Assembly: GCA_050014395.1 (NCBI GenBank)
Contig: JBEKDK010000032.1
Location: 1 to 31,988 of the forward strand
Source: DASPOJ01 sp050014395
Lineage (GTDB): Bacteria > Acidobacteriota > Terriglobia > Acidiferrales > UBA7541
DNA length: 31,988 nucleotides
Direction: 5' to 3'
Under the pieces are notes generated by a model. That model worked only from the letters and a program-made list of their open reading frames with translations, searched no databases and was not told the origin of the DNA. The position numbers were made by a program, and so were the translations under genes. Numbering within the stretch: position 1 is the first letter of the stretch; every line of letters begins with the position of its first letter. Below, piece by piece: positions 1 to 7,570 of this stretch.

Positions 1-237
1 CGGGATGAATGCGGCACACCTCCGGAACATGTTCATGCCCCTTAGAGGGCGTAGAGATGACTGGGAACGACCCCAGCGATTCGCCGGAGTTGCCAATTGA
101 CAGTCGCGCTTTCAGAGATGACCAGTGGGAGTGGGGCCGACGGCGAAAATGCGTTCAGGATAACGCAGAGGCGCAGAGGGCACCGAGACTCGCGGAGACT
201 CCTCGCTTTTGCGGCGGCGTCACGACGAGGCGCAGCC
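1..237. other. gene-free left edge before the tandem repeat
   Basis: I see no convincing gene here. The short open frames on both strands have no ribosome binding site and no recognisable family. The text around 160-205 is purine-rich and repetitive (GCAGAGGCGCAGAGG-like), which is common in non-coding DNA of such genomes. It runs directly into the 27-bp tandem array. Confidence 0.5.
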
Positions 238-397
238 GATTGAAGCAATGCGCTCCGCGCAGTTGATTGAAGCAGTGCGCTCCGCGCAGTTGATTGAAGC
301 AATGCGCTCCGCGCAGTTGATTGAAGCAGTGCGCTCCGCGCAGTTGATTGAAGCAGTGCGCTCCGCGCAGTTGATTGAAGCAGTGCGCTCCGCGCAG
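238..397. repeat. 27-bp tandem repeat, six copies, upstream of rnhB
   Basis: Six head-to-tail units start at 238, 265, 292, 319, 346 and 373, with an exact 27-bp period. The core of each unit is GAAGCARTGCGCTCCGCG, and the only clear variation is A or G at one position. The unit length is a multiple of three, so the array reads open as a nine-residue repeat on the plus strand, but no start signal or family supports translation. The last unit ends 25 bases before the rnhB ATG. A single degenerate copy occurs at 7539-7560 just before glmM, so the core exists as a dispersed element that has been locally amplified here. Confidence 0.93.
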
Positions 398-408
398 ACC
401 GGGCGTGT

Positions 409-414
409 TAGAAT
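409..414 (+). promoter_or_regulatory. candidate -10 box of rnhB (possible leaderless start)
   Basis: TAGAAT at 409-414 lies nine bases before the ATG at 423. A transcript starting six to nine bases after this box would begin at or next to the start codon, giving a leaderless or nearly leaderless mRNA. No ribosome binding site is visible, which agrees with this. No good -35 hexamer is seen, because the -35 position falls inside the last tandem-repeat unit. Confidence 0.4.
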
Positions 415-422
415 TCGCGGCG

Positions 423-1097
423 ATGCGGAGGCTTTGCTCTTCCCGCTACGAACGCGAGGCGCGCCAGCACGGCTGGCTGCGCGTGGCCGGACTTGACGAA
501 GCGGGCCGCGGCTCGCTGTTTGGCCCGGTGGTGGCCGCGGCCGTGGTGCTGAATCCCCGGCGGCGCATTGTAGGTCTGGACGATTCCAAAAAACTTTCTG
601 CCGAGCGGCGCGAAGTGCTGGCCGCGCGCATTCGCGAACACGCGCTGGTTTGGGCTGTGGCGCAAGTCGATTCGCGGCGCATTGACGCGTGGAACATCTA
701 CCAAGCCAGCCGCCAAGCGATGACGGAAGCGCTGGGCCAGCTCGCTGTGCCTCCCGACTATCTGCTGATCGACGCGATGTGCCTGGATGTGCTGATGGAG
801 CAGCGCTCGCTGATCAAGGGCGACGCGCGCTCGGTCTCGATCGCGGCGGCGTCAATTCTGGCGAAGACGGCGCGCGACGCGATGATGCAGGAATGGGACG
901 CCGTCTATCCGCATTACGGCTTGGCGCGCAACAAAGGTTACGCCACGCCGGATCATCTCGAGGCGCTGCGATTGTTTGGGCCCACGCCGCAGCACCGATT
1001 CTCATTCGCTCCGGTGCGCGAATCGTGCTGCTGGGCCACCGGCGCGACGCAGGAATACCTTCCGCTCGAGCACACGCCGCACGCGCCTCCGGCCTGA
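423..1097 (+). CDS. rnhB: ribonuclease HII
   Basis: The 224-residue product is a complete RNase HII, the cytoplasmic endonuclease that cuts RNA strands in RNA-DNA hybrids and removes misincorporated ribonucleotides from DNA. The family motifs appear in order: LDEAGRGS near residues 24-31 with catalytic Asp25 and Glu26, DDSKKLS near 53-59, LLIDAM with Asp117, KGDARSVSIAAASILAKTARD around 132-152 with the last acidic ligand, and YGLARNKGY followed by HRFSFAPV near the C-terminus. The ATG at 423 places the N-terminus at the usual distance from the first motif. The frame stays open upstream into the tandem repeat, so an in-frame GTG at 405 is an alternative. The next gene starts about 250 bases away and appears separately expressed. 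Confidence 0.95.
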   Translation: MRRLCSSRYEREARQHGWLRVAGLDEAGRGSLFGPVVAAAVVLNPRRRIVGLDDSKKLSAERREVLAARIREHALVWAVAQVDSRRIDAWNIYQASRQAMTEALGQLAVPPDYLLIDAMCLDVLMEQRSLIKGDARSVSIAAASILAKTARDAMMQEWDAVYPHYGLARNKGYATPDHLEALRLFGPTPQHRFSFAPVRESCCWATGATQEYLPLEHTPHAPPA

Positions 1098-1153
1098 GCC
1101 TTCCACCGGATTACGGCCTCGTAACTTCCGCGCACAGGTTTGCGCGGGGCGCG

Positions 1154-1182
1154 TTGACTTGGCTTTTCAGCACATGCTAGCG
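1154..1182 (+). promoter_or_regulatory. weak candidate promoter before the TPR gene
   Basis: TTGACT at 1154-1159 is a good -35 hexamer. The matching -10 position 17 bases further on reads CTAGCG, which is a poor match. It lies in the 248-base gap between rnhB and the TPR gene. I see no other promoter-like sequence in the gap. Confidence 0.3.
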
Positions 1183-1345
1183 TGAAAGTGCTCGCCCTGC
1201 GTGGACGCTTGCCGTCTCCGCAGCCGGCCCTTCCTGCCGAGGTCCGCGCCGCGCCGGCCCGAGCGATTAAAGGCCGCGCGAGTCTGCGAACCACTCCCGG
1301 CTCGTTCCGGTCCTGCCTTGAGAGCACGAAGATAGAGCGTCGCCG

Positions 1346-4006
1346 ATGTCTTACAACAAGACCAAACTGATCGAAACCGCGCAGCGATACCTCCAACAGG
1401 GGAGGACTGGTCAGGCGATCGGCGAATATCAGCATATCCTGAAGCAGGAACCGCGGGATCAAGTGATCCTGATGACCGTCGGCGATTTGCTGGTTCGCCA
1501 GGGCGAAACTTTCCAGGCGCTTGAATATTTCGATCGTCTGGCGCAGATCTTCATCAACGACGGGTTCACTACCAAAGCCATCGCCATCTACAAGAAGATC
1601 GCCAAGCTCGCGCCGGAAGAAACGCGGCCGCTCGAGCGGCTGGCCGAACTCTACGTGCAGCAAGGCGTGATGAGCGAAGCGCGGCCGCTCTATCTGCAAA
1701 TGGCCGAAGCGCATCTGAAAGCCGGACGCCAGCAGCAAGGCGCGGCGCTGCTGCGGCGCCTGCTGGAGGCCGAACCGGACAATCTGCGCGTGCAGTTGAA
1801 GATGGCAGAGCTGTGCGTGGCGATGGGAGAGCCGGGCGAGGCCGTGGAAGCGTATCGCGGCGCAGCGCAGCGAGTGCTGGAGCGTGGCGATCACGCCCAA
1901 GCGCTGAAGTTGATCGGGCGCGCGCTGGAAATCGACGCGCGGCATCCCGCGACGCTGCATCTGAAGGCGCGCACGCTGCTCGCCACGGGCAAGCGGCCCG
2001 AAGCGCTGGCGCTGCTGGAATCGCTGCCGGCAATCGAAGAGGGCGGGCCTGAGGCGGAGCTGCTGATTGCGGAATACATTTCCGATCGCTCGTTCGATCG
2101 CGCGACGGCGCTGGCCGAAAAAATCTTCGCGCGCAATGCGAAGCATCATCGGCCGGCGCACGTGGTGGTCGACGCGTTGCTCGAAGCCGGGGCGAATGAA
2201 CCCGCGCTGAAACTGCTGGGGCGCATCCGCGCGGCAATGACCGAAAGCGATCATGAAGGCCTGGAGCGCTCTCTCGATCTCGCCGCGGAAAAAATGCCGG
2301 ATCGCTACGAGCCGCTCGAATGGCTGATCGAATTGATGGGCCGCAACAACGATTCCTTCCGGCTGCCCGACATTTTGGCTCGGCTCGCGCTGGTCGCGGA
2401 GCGCGCCGGCGATCTGGAGCGCGCGCGCGCCACTTACGAGCAGTTGCTGGACCGCAGCCCGGAAGACGAAGCCACGCGCCGGCGCTACGCTCAAGTGCGC
2501 GCGAAGTTGGGTCTCGAACCAGTGGCCGAAATGACGCCGTTTGTGAAGATGACTCCCGACGAAGCCGCACCGCCTGCGCCCGTTGTGCCGGTCGAACCGC
2601 CGCTCGACGACGAAACGCAGCGCGTGGTGGCGCAAGCGCTCACAGACGTGGACCTGTTTTCAAGTTACGGACTGACGCAGAAAGCCATCGAGTTGCTCGA
2701 GGAGGTTCGGGGGCGCGCGCCGTCTCATGCGCCGATCCTCGAGCGGCTGCTGGATTTGAACTTGGGCGCCGGAGACGAGCGCCGCACGGCGGACCTTGCC
2801 GCCGAACTGGAACATCTGTGGGCCGGGCGCGGCGATCGCACGCGCGCTGAACGCTTCGCTGAATTGCGCCGCCGCTTTGAGCGCGCCGCGGGCGATCCTT
2901 CGGAAATGGCGGCGCCGGTCCTCGCGGAAAGCGCAGCTTCGAGCGAACCTCCGCAGGCCGCCGCTCCGCCGGAGTTTTCCGTGCCCCTCGTCGAAGCCGA
3001 AGTGCTCCCTGCGGCGCCGGCGCATCCGGAATTCGACGTGCCCGCCACGCCCGAGGAGTCCGCAGCGGCGGACGACGAAGGCGAAATTCTCGAAGAAGCA
3101 GAAGAAAAGAGCGCGGGGCCAAAAGACGACGATGATAAGGACGTTGGCGTTCAGGAAGTGGATCTATCTGCGGAATGGGCCGCGCTTTCGCAACATAGCG
3201 ATGCAACGACGGCGCCGGAGCCTGCGCCGCCTGCCGCGCCTGTGAGTCTTGTGGCGGCGCATCCCGAGCCCGCGACGCACGAAGAACCATCGGCAGCGGG
3301 CACCGAATTTCGTTTCGAGCTTGAAACACCCTTCGGAACCGCGGCCACATCGGATGACGAGCTTGTTTCCGAGCGGCTTCTTTCGGAATTGGCCAACGGC
3401 TTTGACGATGTCGCGGCGCTACTCGTCGGCGATGCTGCGCCCGCCGCGACGCCGGCCATTCCCGTGGCGGCAGCGCGCGTGGCGCCGGTTGCGGTACCAA
3501 CCGCGCCGTCGAAATCTCCGGCCGTCGCGCCGCTAAACGCCCCCGATGACAACGCCGATCCGTTGCATCAGGTGTTCGAGGAATTTCGCGCCGAGCTCGG
3601 GGAAATCGATGCGCAGGATGAAGACATCGAAACGCATTACAATCTCGGAGTCGCCTACCGGGAAATGGGTCTTCTGGAAGAAGCCATCAGCGAATTTCAA
3701 AAAGTGGCCAAGGTTTGCGATCGCGACAAAGCGTTCCGCTACGCATTGCAATGTTGCACTTTGCTCGGCCTATCGTTCATGGAGAAAGGCCAGCCTTCGA
3801 TCGCCGCGATGTGGTATCAGCGCGCCCTGCGCATTCCGGACCTCGACCCGGAAACGCAGCTCGCCTTGCGTTTCGATCTGGGCGTGGCCCAGGACCTATC
3901 GGGCGATTCGGCGGCTGCGTTGAAGAGTTTCGCTGAGGTCTACGCGACAAACATCGATTATCGGGACGTTGCGGAACGCCTCGCGGCCTTGGACAAAGCG
4001 CGATAA
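1346..4006 (+). CDS. large tetratricopeptide-repeat protein
   Basis: The 886-residue protein has two TPR blocks separated by a low-complexity linker. The N-terminal block (about residues 1-390) has many 34-residue helical repeats, for example the stretches around LLVRQGETFQALEYFDR and LAELYVQQGVMSEARPLY. The linker (about 530-735) is rich in Ala, Pro and Glu and is probably unstructured. The C-terminal block (about 745-886) begins with THYNLGVAYREMGLLEEAISEFQ. There is no signal peptide and no membrane segment, so a cytoplasmic scaffold role is likely. Similar TPR-linker-TPR proteins occur in acidobacteria and deltaproteobacteria, but I cannot name a partner. The ATG at 1346 has no clear ribosome binding site. 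Confidence 0.85.
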   Translation: MSYNKTKLIETAQRYLQQGRTGQAIGEYQHILKQEPRDQVILMTVGDLLVRQGETFQALEYFDRLAQIFINDGFTTKAIAIYKKIAKLAPEETRPLERLAELYVQQGVMSEARPLYLQMAEAHLKAGRQQQGAALLRRLLEAEPDNLRVQLKMAELCVAMGEPGEAVEAYRGAAQRVLERGDHAQALKLIGRALEIDARHPATLHLKARTLLATGKRPEALALLESLPAIEEGGPEAELLIAEYISDRSFDRATALAEKIFARNAKHHRPAHVVVDALLEAGANEPALKLLGRIRAAMTESDHEGLERSLDLAAEKMPDRYEPLEWLIELMGRNNDSFRLPDILARLALVAERAGDLERARATYEQLLDRSPEDEATRRRYAQVRAKLGLEPVAEMTPFVKMTPDEAAPPAPVVPVEPPLDDETQRVVAQALTDVDLFSSYGLTQKAIELLEEVRGRAPSHAPILERLLDLNLGAGDERRTADLAAELEHLWAGRGDRTRAERFAELRRRFERAAGDPSEMAAPVLAESAASSEPPQAAAPPEFSVPLVEAEVLPAAPAHPEFDVPATPEESAAADDEGEILEEAEEKSAGPKDDDDKDVGVQEVDLSAEWAALSQHSDATTAPEPAPPAAPVSLVAAHPEPATHEEPSAAGTEFRFELETPFGTAATSDDELVSERLLSELANGFDDVAALLVGDAAPAATPAIPVAAARVAPVAVPTAPSKSPAVAPLNAPDDNADPLHQVFEEFRAELGEIDAQDEDIETHYNLGVAYREMGLLEEAISEFQKVAKVCDRDKAFRYALQCCTLLGLSFMEKGQPSIAAMWYQRALRIPDLDPETQLALRFDLGVAQDLSGDSAAALKSFAEVYATNIDYRDVAERLAALDKAR

Positions 4007-4016
4007 ACTCCTGGTG

Positions 4017-4259
4017 ATGAATCGACTTCTCCGCGTCCTCTTAAGTCTGGACTTTTTCCTGCTCGGCGTGCTGTTGCTGTTTCTTCCATGGCTCGGCCTG
4101 TGGGAGCACAACTATTTCCTGAGCAAATATCCCGCGATGATTCCGTACGCTCTGCATCCTTCGGTGCGCGGAGCGGTTTCCGGTTTGGGCGCGCTCGATA
4201 TCGTGATGGCTTTCGGGATGCTGCGAAGCGATCCCGCGCGCGCTGCCGCGCGGCACTAG
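4017..4259 (+). CDS. small membrane protein, unknown function
   Basis: The 80-residue product starts MNRLLRVLLSLDFFLLGVLLLFLPWLGLW and has one strong membrane helix at about residues 5-27 and a second weaker one at about 53-70 (GAVSGLGALDIVMAFGML). The start is 10 bases after the TPR stop codon and the stop is 11 bases before thiE, so the three genes probably form one transcript. I chose the ATG at 4017 because the longer frame runs back into the TPR gene. No family is recognised. Confidence 0.75.
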   Translation: MNRLLRVLLSLDFFLLGVLLLFLPWLGLWEHNYFLSKYPAMIPYALHPSVRGAVSGLGALDIVMAFGMLRSDPARAAARH

Positions 4260-4270
4260 CGTTCCTCGCG

Positions 4271-4963
4271 ATGGATGGAATTCCCAAGAAACCAATCCTT
4301 TGTTATGTAACGGATCGGCGCGGCTTGCTTCGCGCTTCCGGCCTGGGCGACGCCGAATCCGCGGCGCTGCTCACACGCTCAATCGAACGCGCCATCGGCG
4401 CCGGCGTCGATTGGATCCAAGTGCGTGAGAAGGATCTGGAAGCGCGTCCGCTTGAAGCGTTGGTTCGCAGCGCGGTGCAGGCCAGCGCGGGGCGCGCGCG
4501 CATTTTGGTGAACGATCGCCTTGATGTAGCGTTCGCGACCGGCGCGGCCGGAGTTCATCTGGGCGAAACTTCGCTGCCGGTTTCGCGCGTGGCCGCGTGG
4601 CGCGCGAGCGCGGGCCTGCGCGAGTTTGTAATCGGCGCGTCCTGCCATTCACTCGAGGCTATTCGCGCAGCCGAGCGCGCCGGCGCTGACTACGTCATTT
4701 TCGGACCCGTTTTCGCGACGCCGTCGAAGGCGCCGTTCGGGCCGCCGCAGGGTCTGGCACGGCTCGCGGACGCGTGCCGAGACACGCGCATTCCGGTGCT
4801 GGCGATTGGCGGAGTGACGGAATCAAACTCGGGGGCATGCCTTGAAGCTGGCGCAGCAGGAATCGCCGCCATCGGAATGTTTCAACGCGTGTTTAACGAG
4901 GAGGTAGATCTCGCGGAAATCGTTTCGAGGCTGCACAGCCTGCCTTCGGCAAAAGCGAAATAG
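4271..4963 (+). CDS. thiE: thiamine-phosphate synthase (ThiE/TenI family)
   Basis: The 230-residue TIM-barrel protein matches ThiE, which joins HMP pyrophosphate and thiazole phosphate to make thiamine phosphate. Visible motifs are CYVTDR (11-16), WIQVREKD (48-55, the QxRxK pyrophosphate site), LVNDR (79-83), GVHLGE (94-99), GASCHS (122-127), FGPVFATPSKAPFGP (144-158) and AIGGVT (178-183). One position is odd: canonical ThiE has an Asp soon after HLGQ that helps bind magnesium, but here the text is HLGETSLP. That makes a TenI-like paralogue possible. It overlaps nothing and converges with the permease gene at a 7-base gap. Confidence 0.85.
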   Translation: MDGIPKKPILCYVTDRRGLLRASGLGDAESAALLTRSIERAIGAGVDWIQVREKDLEARPLEALVRSAVQASAGRARILVNDRLDVAFATGAAGVHLGETSLPVSRVAAWRASAGLREFVIGASCHSLEAIRAAERAGADYVIFGPVFATPSKAPFGPPQGLARLADACRDTRIPVLAIGGVTESNSGACLEAGAAGIAAIGMFQRVFNEEVDLAEIVSRLHSLPSAKAK

Positions 4964-4970
4964 CTCCGGC

Positions 4971-6050
4971 CTAAACGGGACCGGGACTCCGCGTGCCGAG
5001 CCAACGGCCGATAGGCTGCCAATCTTCAACGTGATCGCAGACCACCTTGATGGTCGCCGTGATCGGGATCGCCAGGACCAACCCGATTGCGCCCCACAGC
5101 CAGCCCCAGAACAGTAGCGCGACGGTTACCGCCAAAGCGCTTAAGCGCACACGCCGGCCGACCATCGCCGGCACCAGCAAATTCAACGCGATGATATGAA
5201 ACACCATGAGTACGGCGGCGATTCCCAGAAACGGTCCCACCGATTGCCACTGCGCCATGCCGATCAGAAACGGCGGAAGCAACGCGAGTACCGCGCCGAG
5301 GTAAGGAACCAAATTCAGAAAACCCGAAGCCACGCCGCCAAGGAACGGGTAATCGAGATGCATCATCCAGAAGAATAGGCCGCTGGCAAACATCAGGATC
5401 AGCCCGACCAGGGCGTTTCCAACCACGAAGCCGCGCATCATGGCGCTTACCTCGCCGAGCGCCTTTTCAACGCGGGGCTGCGCATCCTCTCGAAACAGAT
5501 GCACCGTGGCGGTCAAGAGCCGCCGCTTGGACGCCAGCATAAAAAAAACCAGGAACGGAAGAAACGCAATGAGCAGGAGAATCGAATAGAGAGACCCGAC
5601 GCCACGCAGGGCGAGTTCGCGCAGCACCTGCACTTCTTCGCCGCGCACGGTGGGGACGTTGCGGTCATTGGCGCCGGGCGCGACGGCTCCGACCTGTTTT
5701 TCCAAGGACGCAAGATTGTTGTCCAGCGTGGCCGTGCCCCGGCGCAGCACCTGGCTGTAGCGCGGCCAATCCGCGGCAAAATCGCTGGCGTGCCCCACGG
5801 CCAGATAGCCCATCCAAACCAGAAGGGCGCTGGCGGCAAGCAAAACCAACAAAGAACCGATCGCACGCGGAATGTGAATGCGCTCGAGCGCTACGACCAG
5901 CGGATCGAGAAAATAGGCCGCCAGAACCGCCAGCAACAGCGTCATCACCACGCCCGAAGCCAGATAGAGACACCCGAAGACGATCGCGCCGGCGATGATC
6001 CGCTGGGAAGAATTCGGGCGAGGTGTGAATCGAATGTTGTCCACGATCAT
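4971..6050 (-). CDS. AI-2E family (UPF0118/DUF20) permease
   Basis: The 359-residue integral membrane protein has about seven or eight hydrophobic helices. An N-terminal pair (about residues 18-50) is followed by a helix at 63-83, a soluble segment with PRYSQVLRRG near 105-115, and a C-terminal group of helices containing GGVASGFLNLVPYLGAVLALLPPFLIG. That late segment is the family signature. Members export small molecules, peptides or ions, and AI-2 export is proven for only a few, so the substrate is unknown. The start codon is 6048-6050. The region just upstream carries a short AGGTNA repeat, which includes the only purine-rich sequence near the start. Confidence 0.9.
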   Translation of the reverse strand: MIVDNIRFTPRPNSSQRIIAGAIVFGCLYLASGVVMTLLLAVLAAYFLDPLVVALERIHIPRAIGSLLVLLAASALLVWMGYLAVGHASDFAADWPRYSQVLRRGTATLDNNLASLEKQVGAVAPGANDRNVPTVRGEEVQVLRELALRGVGSLYSILLLIAFLPFLVFFMLASKRRLLTATVHLFREDAQPRVEKALGEVSAMMRGFVVGNALVGLILMFASGLFFWMMHLDYPFLGGVASGFLNLVPYLGAVLALLPPFLIGMAQWQSVGPFLGIAAVLMVFHIIALNLLVPAMVGRRVRLSALAVTVALLFWGWLWGAIGLVLAIPITATIKVVCDHVEDWQPIGRWLGTRSPGPV

Positions 6051-6060
6051 GGCTGAACTT

Positions 6061-6081
6061 TACCTTGACCTTCACCTTACC
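6061..6081. repeat. hexamer repeat in the AI-2E/cdaA divergent gap
   Basis: Read on the plus strand, ACCTT recurs every six bases at 6062, 6068 and 6074, with a fourth partial unit ending at 6081. On the minus strand it is an AAGGTN repeat lying 10-30 bases before the permease start codon. It could supply alternative Shine-Dalgarno contacts, or it could be a slippage-prone tract that tunes expression. The rest of the 189-base gap (6051-6239) shows no clear promoter. Confidence 0.6.
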
Positions 6082-6239
6082 ATAAGGACGGAGCTCCACT
6101 ACGCGGCTGGTGGCGCAAAGCGGCGAAAACTGAAACCTCGCCTTGGTTCGCTCCGTCACTTGCTGGCGGGCCCTTCCACCGCGAACACCGGCGCGCTTGC
6201 CGACGGCGCGAACCCGCGATAGGGTAGCAACTGACTTCG

Positions 6240-7070
6240 ATGCTCGCACTCACCGCACTGCTTCCCAGCCTGCCGCTCGATCGCTTGAACGCGCGCGCGG
6301 TGCTGGACATTTTGATCATCGCCGTCCTGATCTTCTACTTGCTGAAATTGCTGCGCGGCACCGGCGTGCAAATCCTGGTCGCGCTGCTGCTGATTTTTTT
6401 GCTGGATGAAGGCGCCCGCTGGGCGCGTCTGGGAATGGTGGAATGGCTGCTGACGACGCTGCTGCCGTATGTGGCCATCGCGTTGATCGTTCTGTTTCAG
6501 CCGGAAATCCGCAGGGCGCTGGCGCGTTTCGGACGGGGCTTATCGCTGGGCCGCTTGCTCGGCCAGAATCCTGGATCGCCTTACGACGATCTGGTGCTGG
6601 CTTCGGCGTATTTCTCCCAGAATCGCATCGGAGCGCTGGTGGTGATCGAGAGGGACGTCAGCCTGAACACTTACACCGAAAGCGGAATCGCGCTCGACGC
6701 CAACCTGAGCTATGACCTGCTGATCGCCATTTTTCATCCCGGTTCGCCGATGCACGATGGCGCCGCGATTTTGCGGGGCGACCGCATCCGTTCGGCGGCT
6801 TGTTTCTTGCCGCTCTCGCTGAACTCGGCGCTCTCGAATAAACTGGGAACGCGGCATCGCGCCGCCATTGGCATCACGGAGGAAAGCGACGCCATCGGCG
6901 TGCTGGTCTCCGAAGAGACCGGCGCGATTTCCATCGCCACCGGCGGCACGATCGAGCTGAACATCACATCCGAACAACTGCAGGAGCGATTGATATCGCT
7001 GACTGGCCGGCGCCGCCAGACATTGGTGGGAGCGAGCGCGACGCCGACGCCTGAGACGCAAAGGAAATAA
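6240..7070 (+). CDS. cdaA: diadenylate cyclase CdaA
   Basis: The 276-residue protein makes cyclic di-AMP from two ATP molecules at the membrane. Three hydrophobic helices lie at about residues 21-38, 43-57 and 70-87. The DisA_N catalytic domain follows, with the conserved MHDGAAIL (Asp173-Gly174-Ala175) and GTRHRAAIG (Arg205-His206-Arg207) motifs. Length and domain order match CdaA rather than DisA or CdaS. The stop codon is three bases before ybbR, so the two are co-transcribed. cdaA, ybbR and glmM form the conserved cluster that links cyclic-di-AMP synthesis to peptidoglycan precursor supply. Confidence 0.95.
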   Translation: MLALTALLPSLPLDRLNARAVLDILIIAVLIFYLLKLLRGTGVQILVALLLIFLLDEGARWARLGMVEWLLTTLLPYVAIALIVLFQPEIRRALARFGRGLSLGRLLGQNPGSPYDDLVLASAYFSQNRIGALVVIERDVSLNTYTESGIALDANLSYDLLIAIFHPGSPMHDGAAILRGDRIRSAACFLPLSLNSALSNKLGTRHRAAIGITEESDAIGVLVSEETGAISIATGGTIELNITSEQLQERLISLTGRRRQTLVGASATPTPETQRK

Positions 7071-7073
7071 TAG

Positions 7074-7481
7074 ATGCGCTGGCTGCGCAAATACGTTTTC
7101 CCCGATTGGTGGCTGAAACTCGCGGCGATTGGACTCTCTTGCGTGCTGTGGGCCACGTACACGGCCGAGCCCGTCTCCGAAGTGGGCTTTGCGCTGCCGC
7201 TGGAATTCGTGAATATTCCGCCGACGCTGGAAATTTCGAGCGACGTCCCGGTGACTGTGCACGTCCGCGTGCGCGGGCGATCGGCTCTGGTGCGCCGCCT
7301 GACGACCAGCGACATGAGTTTGCGCGTGAATCTGAAGGGCGCGCAGGCCGGAGACGTCGACGTGCATCTGGATCCGCAAATGATCGAGGTTCCGTACGGC
7401 GCGGCGGTGGTGCGCATTTCGCCCTCCGATTTCCACGTGATTCTCTCGCAACGCCGCACTCCGCCGCCGCATGTCGATTAA
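7074..7481 (+). CDS. YbbR-domain protein, CdaA regulator-like (CdaR)
   Basis: The 135-residue protein starts three bases after the cdaA stop. Residues 1-30 hold a positively charged tip and one membrane helix (WWLKLAAIGLSCVLWATY), followed by a single extracytoplasmic YbbR beta domain containing PLEFVNIPPTLEISSDVP and VHVRVRGRSALV. Firmicute CdaR proteins have several YbbR domains and control CdaA. This one is a minimal one-domain version. Its position between cdaA and glmM supports the same role. Confidence 0.88.
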   Translation: MRWLRKYVFPDWWLKLAAIGLSCVLWATYTAEPVSEVGFALPLEFVNIPPTLEISSDVPVTVHVRVRGRSALVRRLTTSDMSLRVNLKGAQAGDVDVHLDPQMIEVPYGAAVVRISPSDFHVILSQRRTPPPHVD

Positions 7482-7492
7482 TCCCGCCGTGG

Positions 7493-7498
7493 TACACT
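7493..7498 (+). promoter_or_regulatory. candidate glmM -10 box
   Basis: TACACT at 7493-7498 lies in the 89-base gap between ybbR and glmM, about 70 bases before the glmM start. It suggests that glmM can be transcribed apart from cdaA-ybbR. The -35 region is weak. Confidence 0.4.
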
Positions 7499-7538
7499 CC
7501 GGCGATTGAATCAAGTTTTTTGATTGGCCGTCCATCCT

Positions 7539-7560
7539 TTGAAGCAACGCGCTCTGCGCG
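7539..7560. repeat. single dispersed copy of the rnhB-upstream repeat core
   Basis: The text GAAGCAACGCGCTCTGCG matches the core of the 27-bp array at 238-397 with only two or three changes. It lies 11 bases before the glmM start, much as the array lies 25 bases before rnhB. The shared position just ahead of a start codon suggests a dispersed intergenic element, not chance. Confidence 0.6.
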
Positions 7561-7570
7561 GGCCGGTGTG

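Noticed and set aside
238..397. CRISPR-like array
   Set aside because: The units are directly adjacent with no unique spacers, and no cas genes are near. It is a simple tandem repeat.
953..2635. 560-codon minus-strand frame over rnhB and the TPR gene
   Set aside because: It is antisense to two well-supported genes, is rich in Arg/His/Gln as expected for a shadow of GC-rich coding DNA, and shows no family motif.
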